Source: Micromonospora sp. WMMD812
GTDB lineage: Bacteria; Actinomycetota; Actinomycetes; Mycobacteriales; Micromonosporaceae
Reading direction: 5' to 3'
Assembly (NCBI RefSeq): GCF_027497215.1
Contig: NZ_CP114904.1
Coordinates: forward strand, 1,922,001-1,986,000
DNA length: 64,000 bases
Shown here: piece after piece, positions 24,704 to 32,350 of the stretch
How the letters are laid out: each line of letters starts with the position of its first letter
How positions within the stretch are numbered: position 1 is the stretch's first letter
Notes under the pieces: generated by a model
Told to the model about the DNA's origin: nothing
The model's database searches: none
Seen by the model: only the letters and a program-made list of their open reading frames with translations
Translations under genes and position numbers: made by a program

Positions 24704-25363
24704 ATGCGTACCGATCTGATCCGCAAGACCGCCCTGACCGCCGTCGGGTTCGCCGCCGCCACCGGCGGCATCGCCGGCCCCGCCATCGCCGCCCACGCCG
24801 CCGACGCCAAGCCCGCCGCGGCCCAGGTCCAGACCGACCGCAAGAACCACAACGGCGAGCGTGAACTCAACGTCCGCTACGAGGCCCAGCCGAACTTCTA
24901 CTACTGCGGCCCCGCCGCCACCCGCAACGCCCTGTCCGTCCAGGGCAAGAACATCGACGTCGACGCCATGGCCAAGGAAATGGGCACCACCGAAGCCGGC
25001 ACCAACAGCATCAACGACATCACCCCGGTCCTGAACAAGGAAACCGGTAACAACGCCTACCACAGCGTCGAGATCAGCAGCACCAAGGCCGACGACAAGC
25101 AGACCGACAAGCTGCGCGACGACATCGTCCGCACCGTCGACGACGGCCGCGCCGTGGTCGCCAACATCGCCGGCACCACCACCGACACCGACGGCAACAC
25201 CCACTCCTTCGAGGGCGGCCACTACATCAGCGTCATCGGCTACCGCGACGGCGGCAACACCGTCACCATCGCCGACAGCGCCGACCCGAACATGGCCTCC
25301 TACCGCATCAGCGTCGACCACCTCGCCGACTGGATCGCCACCCGCGGCTACTCCACCAACTGA
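24704..25363 (+). CDS. Secreted C39-like cysteine peptidase-fold protein
   Basis: 219 aa with signal peptide (RKTALTAVGFAAATGGIAGPAIA). The mature domain is Peptidase_C39_2-like: YEAQPNFYYCGPAATRNALSVQG carries the catalytic Cys (about residue 72), EGGHYISVIGY the His, and TIADSADP the Asp. The ATG at 24704 follows an AGAGG box. Highly biased codon use (almost all third positions C or G) suggests strong expression. Two hairpins follow. Related actinobacterial proteins are annotated as C39 family peptidases of unknown substrate; no ABC exporter is nearby, so bacteriocin processing is unlikely. Confidence 0.8.
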   Translation: MRTDLIRKTALTAVGFAAATGGIAGPAIAAHAADAKPAAAQVQTDRKNHNGERELNVRYEAQPNFYYCGPAATRNALSVQGKNIDVDAMAKEMGTTEAGTNSINDITPVLNKETGNNAYHSVEISSTKADDKQTDKLRDDIVRTVDDGRAVVANIAGTTTDTDGNTHSFEGGHYISVIGYRDGGNTVTIADSADPNMASYRISVDHLADWIATRGYSTN

Positions 25364-25384
25364 CCGGAGCAGCCACACGGACCG

Positions 25385-25415
25385 AAGGGCCGGCCCCCAC
25401 AAGGGGCCGGCCCTT
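25385..25415 (+). terminator. Terminator hairpin 1 after the C39-like gene
   Basis: 13-bp stem AAGGGCCGGCCCC (25385-25397) with complement 25403-25415, loop CACAA, 21 bp after the stop. Confidence 0.85.
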
Positions 25416-25436
25416 CAGCGTCCATCCACACACCAC

Positions 25437-25470
25437 CCAAGGGCCGACCCCACCCAGGGCCGGCCCTTGG
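25437..25470 (+). terminator. Terminator hairpin 2 (diverged copy)
   Basis: 14-bp stem CCAAGGGCCGACCC (25437-25450) pairing with 25457-25470 with one mismatch. It repeats the motif of hairpin 1, giving a tandem terminator. With the promoter and palindrome at 25509-25555 this accounts for most of the 304-bp gap. Confidence 0.75.
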
Positions 25471-25508
25471 CCTTTCGCTCAGCGAGAATTTCACCAACCG
25501 GACACGTA

Positions 25509-25555
25509 TTGACAATCGTCGACGTCAGGCTGAGGCTGGACGTGAGAGCGCTCTC
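25509..25555 (+). promoter_or_regulatory. Promoter with GAGAGCGCTCTC palindrome
   Basis: TTGACA (25509-25514) is a consensus -35; the -10 (around GAGGCT, 25532-25537) is weak. GAGAGCGCTCTC (25544-25555) is a perfect palindrome at the expected transcript start, resembling the AGCGCT core of CebR-type LacI operators. It probably controls the DUF1996 gene. Confidence 0.5.
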
Positions 25556-25667
25556 TCGCACACCCCGGCACAGCACACCACCACCACACCGGACTGGCCA
25601 GGGAACTCCGATGCCTTCGGCGGCGGCGCCGGACCGTCCCTGACCCACCCTCGACAGGAGTCATGAG

Positions 25668-26561
25668 ATGGACAGGGCCGCACCCCTATCCGGCATCCGC
25701 CACCGGTTCCGCCTCGCCACGGCGATCGGCGCCATGCTGGCGCTCCTCGGCACCTACCTCGTGTCCACCACGGCGCGCGCCGAGGCCGACCTGAGCGTCA
25801 ACGTCATCCGGGTCGCCGAGTTCCCCGCGGACTGCACGTACAGCCACCGCCTGCCGGACGACCCGATCATCTACCCCGGCCTGCCCGGCGCCTCGCACAT
25901 GCACAGCTTCTTCGGGGCCACGGTCACGAACGCCCACACCACCCTCCCCGACCTGGTGCGCTCGCCGACCACCTGCAACCCGCGGGTGGACGTCTCGTCG
26001 TACTGGGTGCCGACGCTCTACAACAACAACGTGCCGGTGGAGCCGGCGATCGCCACGTTCTACTACCTGGGCGAGGGCGTACGCGCCGACGTCGTCGCGA
26101 ACACCCAACCGATCCCGCAGGGCCTACGGATCGTCGCCGGCAACGCCCGGGCAACAGGGCCGAACGACAGCATCGCCCGCTGGTCTTGCCTGCACGCCGG
26201 GCACGTGCCGCCGTCGAAGGACTTCGTCAACTGCCCCGCCGGCACGATGCTGGAGTCGTACCTGGACTTCCCGCAGTGCTGGAACGGCCGCGACCTGGAC
26301 TCGCCGGATCACAAGAGCCACATGGCGTACCCGGTGAACCAGGCCTGCCCGTCGACCCACCCGGTGCACGTGCCGAAGCTGCGCCAGGTGCTGCGCTACC
26401 CGGTCAGCGGCAACCCGGCACAGTTCCGGCTGGCCTCCGGCCCGGGCTACACGATGCACGGCGACTTCTTCAACGCGTGGCCGACGGCGGAGATGGCCCG
26501 CCGGGTCAACGACTGCATCCGCCCGGTCATCAAGTGCGGACACGACGGCCGACCGATCTGA
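25668..26561 (+). CDS. Secreted DUF1996 protein
   Basis: 297 aa. Signal peptide from LATAIGAMLALLGTYLVSTTARA. The mature domain matches the DUF1996 family by its conserved aromatic/His segments: DPIIYPGLPGASHMHSFFGAT, YWVPTLYNNN, FPQCWNGRDLDSPDHKSHMAYP and GYTMHGDFFNAW, with paired Cys (TTCNP, WSCLHAGH, NCPAG, CWNG, NDCIRPVIKCG). The family occurs in fungi and actinobacteria, often with carbohydrate-binding modules; function unknown, suspected to act on or bind polysaccharide. A hairpin lies between it and the next gene. Confidence 0.85.
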   Translation: MDRAAPLSGIRHRFRLATAIGAMLALLGTYLVSTTARAEADLSVNVIRVAEFPADCTYSHRLPDDPIIYPGLPGASHMHSFFGATVTNAHTTLPDLVRSPTTCNPRVDVSSYWVPTLYNNNVPVEPAIATFYYLGEGVRADVVANTQPIPQGLRIVAGNARATGPNDSIARWSCLHAGHVPPSKDFVNCPAGTMLESYLDFPQCWNGRDLDSPDHKSHMAYPVNQACPSTHPVHVPKLRQVLRYPVSGNPAQFRLASGPGYTMHGDFFNAWPTAEMARRVNDCIRPVIKCGHDGRPI

Positions 26562-26581
26562 TCCGACCGTCCCGTCCCCCG

Positions 26582-26614
26582 GGGAGCGGGCCCGATGGCA
26601 CGGGGCCCGCTCCC
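26582..26614 (+). terminator. Hairpin between DUF1996 and DUF305 genes
   Basis: Perfect 12-bp stem GGGAGCGGGCCC (26582-26593) with complement 26603-26614, 9-nt loop, 20 bp after the DUF1996 stop. Confidence 0.75.
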
Positions 26615-26637
26615 TCCGGGGCGGAGAGGAGGCCAGG

Positions 26638-27315
26638 GTGCGTGCCGTGATCGTCGTACCGTCGATCGTGCTCGCCGCGACGCTGCTCGTCGCGGGCTGC
26701 GCGGCCGACGCGGGGCCGACCTCCACCGCCAGCAGCGCGGCGAGCCCCAGCAGCGCGGCGAACCCCGGCGCCACGGGCCCCAGCGCGTCCGCGGGCACCA
26801 GCGCCGCGCCGGCCGGCGCACCCGACGGCGGTACGACCGGCGGAACGTTCAGCGCCACCGACGTCGCCTGGCTCCAGCTGACCGTGGCGATGAGCGAGCG
26901 GCTTCAGCCGGTGCTGGACCTGGTGCCGGACCGGACGACCGACCCGGCCTGGCGACGGCTGGCCGCTCGCGTCGATGACGCCTGCGGCGCGGACCTGGTC
27001 CGTTCCCGCCGGCTGCTGGCCGAGTCCGGCGCGCCGGAGACCAACCCGCACGAGGGCCACGACATGCCGGGCATGGTCACCGCCGAGGAGTTGACCACGC
27101 TGCGGGACACGACCGGCCCGCGGTTCCACCGGCTGGTCGCGGCGCACCTGCGCGCGCACCTGACCCAGGCCGTCCGCATCGCCCGCGCCGAGCAGCAGGC
27201 CGGCGCCAATCCGGCGACCAAGGCGCTCGCCGCCACCGTGGTCCGCGACGGCACCGCCGAACTCGCTCGCCTGGACCAGCTCGACCGGCCACCGGGCACC
27301 ACCTCGGCGCGGTAG
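26638..27315 (+). CDS. DUF305-like lipoprotein
   Basis: 225 aa, GTG start with GGAGAGGAGG upstream. Lipobox LVAGC at about residue 20, then a Ser/Ala/Pro-rich linker to residue 70. The domain follows the DUF305 layout (FSATDVAWLQLTVAMSERLQPVLDL ... HEGHDMPGMVTAEELTTLRD ... AHLRAHLTQAVRIARAEQQAGANPATKALA). The paired His residues of the canonical IPHHxxAV and EHHxxA metal-binding motifs are replaced (VAMSERL, AHLRAHL); only the HEGHDMPGM loop keeps them. Probably a ferritin-like four-helix copper/metal protein that has lost part of its site. Confidence 0.7.
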   Translation: MRAVIVVPSIVLAATLLVAGCAADAGPTSTASSAASPSSAANPGATGPSASAGTSAAPAGAPDGGTTGGTFSATDVAWLQLTVAMSERLQPVLDLVPDRTTDPAWRRLAARVDDACGADLVRSRRLLAESGAPETNPHEGHDMPGMVTAEELTTLRDTTGPRFHRLVAAHLRAHLTQAVRIARAEQQAGANPATKALAATVVRDGTAELARLDQLDRPPGTTSAR

Positions 27316-27395
27316 CACGGCCGGCACCGCGGCGACCAGCACCGAGCGGCGCCGGATCGTCCGCCCCGGGCAGGCGAGCAGCATCGCGGCGCTCG

Positions 27396-28217
27396 TCAGG
27401 CGCCGTAGCGGGCGGCCAGGTCGACGACGCGCCGGGCAGCGGCGACCATCGCCCGGTCGGCGAAGCGCCCGTCCGGCAGGACCACCGTCCCCGAGTCCCG
27501 CCGCTCCGCCTCGGCGACCGCGGCCAGCAGCTCCGCGGCCCGATCCACCTCGCGCGCGGCCGGGCGGAAGGCCTCGACGATCACCGGCAGTTGACGCGGG
27601 TGGATCGCCGTCCGGCCGAGGAAACCGAGCCGCCGGCCCACGGCGCAGGAGGCGGCCAGACCGTCGGCGTCGGCGACGTCGGCGTACACCGACATCGCCG
27701 GCGGGGCGAGGCCCGCCGCGCGGGCCGCGACCACCACGCGCCCGCGCGCCCAGAGCAGACCGTCGTCGTCGCTCACGCCGAGATCCGAGCGGAGGTCGGC
27801 CTCACCGAGCCCGATCGAGGCCACTGACGGGTGGGCGGACGCGATGGCGTACGCGGACTCCAGCCCGAGCGCCGACTCGACCAGCGGGTGCAGTGGCGTG
27901 TCGACCCGGGCGGCGAGCGCGGCCACCGTCGCGGCCGACTCCACCTTCGGCAGCCGCAGCCCGGCCAGCCCGGGCCGACCGGCCACGGCGGTCTGGTCCG
28001 CCTCGACGTCCGGCCCGGTCAGCTCGTTGACCCGCACCTGCACCGGCACCGGGTGCGCCTCGCCGAGGAACTCGGCCACCGCCTCGCGGGCGTACGCCTT
28101 GCGCCCCGCGACCACCGCGTCCTCCAGGTCGAGGATGACCGCGTCGGCGCCGGACGCGACCGCCTTGGCGAACCGGTCCGGCCGGTCCCCGGGCACGTAG
28201 AGCCAGGTGAGCAGCAT
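27396..28217 (-). CDS. HpcH/HpaI aldolase/citrate-lyase beta (CitE-like) family protein
   Basis: 273 aa TIM-barrel: TWLYVPGDRPDRFAKAVASGADAVILDLEDAVVAGRK at the N-terminus (Arg and acidic ligands), LRLPKVESAATV, LHPLVESALGLESAYAI, SIGLGEADLRSDLG, and C-terminal FLGRTAIHPRQLPVIVEAF. It acts on CoA thioesters or 2-oxo acids by reversible C-C cleavage or thioester hydrolysis. Last gene of the ten-gene operon; the CoA-transferase stop overlaps its ATG by one base. Together they suggest activation of an acid to a CoA ester followed by cleavage. Confidence 0.88.
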   Translation of the reverse strand: MLLTWLYVPGDRPDRFAKAVASGADAVILDLEDAVVAGRKAYAREAVAEFLGEAHPVPVQVRVNELTGPDVEADQTAVAGRPGLAGLRLPKVESAATVAALAARVDTPLHPLVESALGLESAYAIASAHPSVASIGLGEADLRSDLGVSDDDGLLWARGRVVVAARAAGLAPPAMSVYADVADADGLAASCAVGRRLGFLGRTAIHPRQLPVIVEAFRPAAREVDRAAELLAAVAEAERRDSGTVVLPDGRFADRAMVAAARRVVDLAARYGA

Positions 28218-29404
28218 CAGACCAGGCCCCGCTCGCGCAGCGTGGTCAGCTCCTCGGCGGTCAGCCCCAGCGCCCCGAACACGGCGTCGGTGTCCTGGCC
28301 GTGCCCCCGCCCGGCGTGCCGGATCTCCCCGGGCGTGCCGGAGAGCCGGAACGGCACGTTCTGCATCCGTACCTCGCCCAGGTCCTCGTCGGGCACGGTG
28401 CGTACGGTGCCGAGCGCCGCGTACTGCGGGTCGGCGAGGATGTCCCGCACGTCGTAGACCGGTGCGACGGCGGCCTGCGCCTCCTCGAACGCGGCCACCA
28501 CCTCGTCCCGGTCCCGCTGCGCCACCCAGGCGCTCACCGCCGCGTCCAGCTCGTCCGCGTGCGCGGCCCGGCCGCTGCCGGTGGCGAACCACGGCTCCTC
28601 GATGAGCTCCGGACGGCCGACCAGCCGCAGCACCCGCTCGGCGATGCTCTGGGCGCTGGTGGACACCGCCACCCAGCGCCCGTCAGCGCACCGGTAGGTG
28701 TTGCGCGGGGCGTTGTTGTTGGACCGGTTGCCCAGCCGCGGCTGGATGTAGCCGAGCTGGTCGTACCAGGTGATCTGCGGGCCGAGCATCGCCATGATCG
28801 GCTCGATGATGGCGAGGTCGACCACCTGCCCCGTGCCGGTGGCGTCGCGGGATCGCAGGGCCAGCATCACCGCGTACGCGGCGGCGAGGGCGGTGACCGA
28901 GTCGGCCAGCCCGAACGGCGGCAGGGTCGGCGGGCCGTCCGGTTCGCCGGTCGCCGCGGCGAAGCCGCTCATGGCCTCGGCGAGCGTGCCGAAGCCGGGC
29001 CGGCGGGCGTACGGGCCGACCTGCCCGAAGCCGCTGATCCGGGCGATCACCAGCCGCGGGTTGACCTCGTGCAGCTCGGCCGGGCCGAGCCCCCACCGCT
29101 CCAGCGTGCCCGGGCGGAAGTTCTCCACCAGCACGTCGGCGTCGGCGAGCAGCCGGCGCAGCAGCGCCGCGCCGTCCGGGTCGGAGAGGTTCAGCGTGAC
29201 GGTCCGCTTGTTGCGGCCGAGCACCTTCCACCAGAGCCCGACCCCGTCCTTCGCCGGACCGTGCCCGCGGGACGGGTCGGGCTTCACCGGGTGCTCCACC
29301 TTGATCACATCGGCGCCGAAGTCCCCGAGGAACGCCGCCGCGAGCGGTCCGGCGAAGAGGGTGGCCAGGTCGACCACCTTGACGCCGGCCAGGGGCGCGG
29401 TCAT
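28217..29404 (-). CDS. CaiB/BaiF-family (family III) CoA-transferase
   Basis: 395 aa. Family III hallmarks: LAGVKVVDLATLFAGPLAAAFLGDFGADVIKVEHP; WWKVLGRNKRTVTLNLSDPDGAALLRRLLADADVLVENFRPG; RLVIARISGFGQVGPYARRPGFGTLAEAMSG; PFGLADSVTALAAAYAVMLALRSRDATGTGQVVDLAI with the catalytic Asp. Transfers CoA between carboxylic acids. ATGA overlap with the upstream gene and one-base overlap with the CitE-like gene mean tight coupling. Acid substrate unknown. Confidence 0.9.
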   Translation of the reverse strand: MTAPLAGVKVVDLATLFAGPLAAAFLGDFGADVIKVEHPVKPDPSRGHGPAKDGVGLWWKVLGRNKRTVTLNLSDPDGAALLRRLLADADVLVENFRPGTLERWGLGPAELHEVNPRLVIARISGFGQVGPYARRPGFGTLAEAMSGFAAATGEPDGPPTLPPFGLADSVTALAAAYAVMLALRSRDATGTGQVVDLAIIEPIMAMLGPQITWYDQLGYIQPRLGNRSNNNAPRNTYRCADGRWVAVSTSAQSIAERVLRLVGRPELIEEPWFATGSGRAAHADELDAAVSAWVAQRDRDEVVAAFEEAQAAVAPVYDVRDILADPQYAALGTVRTVPDEDLGEVRMQNVPFRLSGTPGEIRHAGRGHGQDTDAVFGALGLTAEELTTLRERGLV

Positions 29405-31368
29405 CGGAGCCCCTCCGCCGGGTCGGCCGCCGGCAGCAGATCGGCGGCACAGCGGAAGCCGACCTGGTCGGAGCGGGTGAGACCGGCGCCGGTCAGCAGC
29501 AGCTTCACCGACACGTCCGCCGGCTGGGGGCCGCCGTCGAGGTACCAGTCGGAGCCCTCGGCCCGGTACGCGGCGCCGCCCTTGAGGATGGCGAAGCGGG
29601 TACGCCCGTCGGAGTGCTCGCTCTCGGTCAGGTTCCACACCAGCGGTTCCCGCCGGGCGAGCAGCCCCGCCTCGGCGGCCACCTGCCACTCGTCCTCGGT
29701 GGGCAGCCGCAGCCCGGCCCACGCGGCGTACGCCCGCGCGTCGGCCAGCTCCACGCCGGTGACCGGGGCGTCGGCGGGCCCCTGCCCGGCGGTGAACCGC
29801 TCGGGGCGCACCGGACGGTAGCCGGTGGCGCGCAGGAACTCGGCGTACTCGCCGTGGGTGACCTCGTGGGTGGCGATGGCGAACCGGCCGAGCCGGACGC
29901 TGCGCCGCAGCGTGGCGGTGTGGTGCAGCCGCGGCGGCAACGGCTTCCACTCGTCGACGTACGGCGTCTCGCCGTACAGCCCGGTCTCCCGCACCCGGTG
30001 CCGGACGACGAGGTCGCGCCGGCCGGCGTCGACGGCCACCAGGCCCGCGGGCAGCTCCGTGCGGGGCGCCCACGGGGTGCGGACGCGGGCCGCGGCGCGG
30101 GCCGGGAACGACGGGTCGCCGGTCGGCGGCTCGTGCCGGTCGACCGCGGTGTCGGTGACGACGACGGCGGCGATGGCGCCGGCCGGCAGCGGCCCGCCCA
30201 CCGTCACCCGACCGTCGCCGGCGTCGGTGACGGTCAGCTCGGCGCCGGTGACCAGGTCGACGAAGCGTCGGCCGTCCCGCGCGTCGGTGACCAGCCAGGC
30301 CCCGTCGTGGTCGTCGCCCCGGTTCACCACCGTCCACAGCGGCTCGCCGTCGTGCGTCCAGCGGGACGCGTACACCTGGCCCTCGCCGGGGTGGTCGGCG
30401 AGCGGGACCCAGTCCTCGGCGCGCAACCACGCGGCGTGGCTGGTCTGCACCCGGCGCATCGCCCGCAGCACCGCGCGGTCCCGCTCGTTCCAGCCGACCC
30501 AGACGCCGAAGACGCTCTCCCAGACCAGCACGCCGACGCCGTTGAGCCAGGCGGAGTGCAGCTCGTCGAGGTGGTCGCGGTGCCAGCGGCGGGTGTGGTG
30601 CAGCACGTGCCGGCGCTCGAACCACTTGGCCCGCAGCACGCCGGGCACCTCGGAGTCGGCGAACCACTGCGCCCAGGACATCGCGTGGTCGGCGATCCGG
30701 GCCAGCGGCACCCGGCTCTCGCCCTCGAGGACCATCCCGGGCCGGACGGCGTCCAGCGCGGCCCGCAGCTCGCCGGCGCCCTCCTTGAGGGTGTCCAGGA
30801 AGACCCCGTCGACGCCGAGTTTGCCGGCCAGCGCGGCGACCTCCTCGGCGTCGCTGCCCGGCTCGCGCCGGGTGCCGGTGTCCCACGGGTTGTAGTCGAC
30901 GAACACCCGCACACCGCGCTCCTGGAACGCCCGCACCACCTCGGGCAGCTCGGGCACGTCCCGGTACCAGTCGAACTGGTTGCGGTCGTCCAGCCCGATC
31001 ACCGGGTACGCGTGCCAGAGCACGACCCCGTCGAAGCCGCCGAAGTCCCGCCCGGCGGCGTCGAGGAACTCGTCGACGGTGAACACGCCGCGCTCGTGGT
31101 CGTAGAGCGCCTCGTCCCACAGCCAGGCCAGGCAGACGGTGAAGCAGTCGCCGGTGATCTCGTCGTAGTGCCGGCCGGTGTAGCCGATCCGGGTCCGTGC
31201 GTCGGCGCGCCAGCGGGTGAGCTGCTCCCGCCAGGCGGGCCAGTCGGCGGGGTCGGCCGGCGCGGCGAAGATCTTCGCCTCGTCCAGCGTGGACAGGTCG
31301 GCGTGCCCGCCCAGCGGCACCTCGGTGGGCCGGTCGATCGGTCGGGGGACGTACGGGTTGAAGCTCAC
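29401..31368 (-). CDS. Glycosidase-like TIM barrel fused to an FGE-sulfatase-type domain
   Basis: 655 aa, GTG start overlapping the PfkB stop (GTGA). Residues about 1-420 look like a TIM-barrel glycoside hydrolase: RTRIGYTGRHYDE, FDGVVLWHAYPVIGLDD, GVRVFVDYNPWDTGTR, GVDGVFLDTLKEG, GMVLEGESRV and a beta-rich region after it (WTVVNRGDDHDGAWLVTD). Residues about 480-650 match the FGE-sulfatase/SUMF1 fold: FAIATHEVTHGEYAEFLRATGY, APVTGVELADARAYAAWAGLRLPTEDEWQVAAEAG, ILKGGAAYR and the C-terminal VGFRCA. The copper-binding Cys pair of true formylglycine-generating enzymes is absent, so the domain is probably structural or sugar-binding. No signal peptide: it acts inside the cell on imported substrate. 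Confidence 0.75.
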   Translation of the reverse strand: MSFNPYVPRPIDRPTEVPLGGHADLSTLDEAKIFAAPADPADWPAWREQLTRWRADARTRIGYTGRHYDEITGDCFTVCLAWLWDEALYDHERGVFTVDEFLDAAGRDFGGFDGVVLWHAYPVIGLDDRNQFDWYRDVPELPEVVRAFQERGVRVFVDYNPWDTGTRREPGSDAEEVAALAGKLGVDGVFLDTLKEGAGELRAALDAVRPGMVLEGESRVPLARIADHAMSWAQWFADSEVPGVLRAKWFERRHVLHHTRRWHRDHLDELHSAWLNGVGVLVWESVFGVWVGWNERDRAVLRAMRRVQTSHAAWLRAEDWVPLADHPGEGQVYASRWTHDGEPLWTVVNRGDDHDGAWLVTDARDGRRFVDLVTGAELTVTDAGDGRVTVGGPLPAGAIAAVVVTDTAVDRHEPPTGDPSFPARAAARVRTPWAPRTELPAGLVAVDAGRRDLVVRHRVRETGLYGETPYVDEWKPLPPRLHHTATLRRSVRLGRFAIATHEVTHGEYAEFLRATGYRPVRPERFTAGQGPADAPVTGVELADARAYAAWAGLRLPTEDEWQVAAEAGLLARREPLVWNLTESEHSDGRTRFAILKGGAAYRAEGSDWYLDGGPQPADVSVKLLLTGAGLTRSDQVGFRCAADLLPAADPAEGLR

Positions 31369-32303
31369 GGGGTACCTCGGTAGGTCGCGTCGTGCAGGGC
31401 GTCGATGGCGGCCCGCTCGGGCAGGGCGGTGGACGCGCCGGGGCGCAGGGCGCAGGCGGCGCCGGCGGCGCAGGCCCAGCGCAGGCTCGCCGCGACACTG
31501 TCCTCGCTGACGGCGCCGCCCCGCTCGGCCCAGGAGACGGCGAACGCGCCGGTGAACGCGTCGCCCGCCGCGGTGGTGTCCACCGCGTCGATGCGCGGGG
31601 CCGGGATCTCCAGCCGCAGGCCCCGGCGGTCGGCGTACGCGGCGCCGCGGGCGCCCAGGGTCAGCACCACCCGGGGCACCAGCTCCAGCAGGGCGTCGAG
31701 CAGCACGGGCGGCTCGTCGGAGAAGACACCGGCGACGATCGCCGCCTCGTGTTCGTTGACCACCAGCACGTCGACCAGGTCGAGCAGCTCCGCCGGCAGC
31801 GGCGCGGCGGGCGCCGCGTTGAGCACCACGGTGGTGCCCGCGGCCCGGGCCCAGTCGGCCGCCCGGAGCACGGTCGGCAGCGGCACCTCGAGCTGGAGCA
31901 GCAGCACGTCGGCCCCGGCGATCGTCGCGCGGTCGTCGGCGTCGAGGTCGGTGAGTTCCCCGTTGGCGCCGGGCGCGACCACGATGAAGTTCTCCGCGGC
32001 CCGGTCGACCGCGATCAGCGCGACGCCGGACGGGCCCGCGACGGTACGCAGTCCCCGGACGTCCACCCCGGCCGCCACCAGGCTCGTCCGCAGCTGGGCG
32101 CCGAACTCGTCGTCGCCGACCGCGCCCACGAAGTCGCAGGCCGCGCCGGCCCGCGCGGCGGCGACCGCCTGGTTGGCGCCCTTGCCGCCGGGCACGGTGC
32201 GGAAGTTCTCGCCGAGCACCGTCTCGCCGGGGCGGGGCAGCTGCGGGGCCGTGACCACCAGGTCCAGGTTGGTGCTGCCCACCACCACCACGTGTGCGCT
32301 CAA
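31365..32303 (-). CDS. PfkB-family sugar kinase (ribokinase-like)
   Basis: 312 aa from a TTG at 32303, chosen because GGAAGGGG lies 7 nt upstream; an ATG at 32345 would add 14 residues. Ribokinase features: VVVVGSTNLDLVVTAPQLPRPGETVLG, VPGGKGANQAVAAARAGA, VLVVNEHEAAIVAG and the catalytic DTTAAGDAFTGAFAVSW. It follows two ADP-ribosylglycohydrolase genes; phosphorylating ribose or another sugar released by them is the simplest reading. Stop overlaps the next GTG. Confidence 0.9.
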   Translation of the reverse strand: MSAHVVVVGSTNLDLVVTAPQLPRPGETVLGENFRTVPGGKGANQAVAAARAGAACDFVGAVGDDEFGAQLRTSLVAAGVDVRGLRTVAGPSGVALIAVDRAAENFIVVAPGANGELTDLDADDRATIAGADVLLLQLEVPLPTVLRAADWARAAGTTVVLNAAPAAPLPAELLDLVDVLVVNEHEAAIVAGVFSDEPPVLLDALLELVPRVVLTLGARGAAYADRRGLRLEIPAPRIDAVDTTAAGDAFTGAFAVSWAERGGAVSEDSVAASLRWACAAGAACALRPGASTALPERAAIDALHDATYRGTP

Positions 32304-32350
32304 GCCGTATCCCCTTCCGAGCCGCGCCAACGCGTCGACCGACATCCCGC

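Noticed and set aside
24704..25363. Bacteriocin-processing C39 protease
   Set aside because: It is a free secreted domain with a signal peptide; no ABC exporter fusion or precursor peptide gene is nearby.
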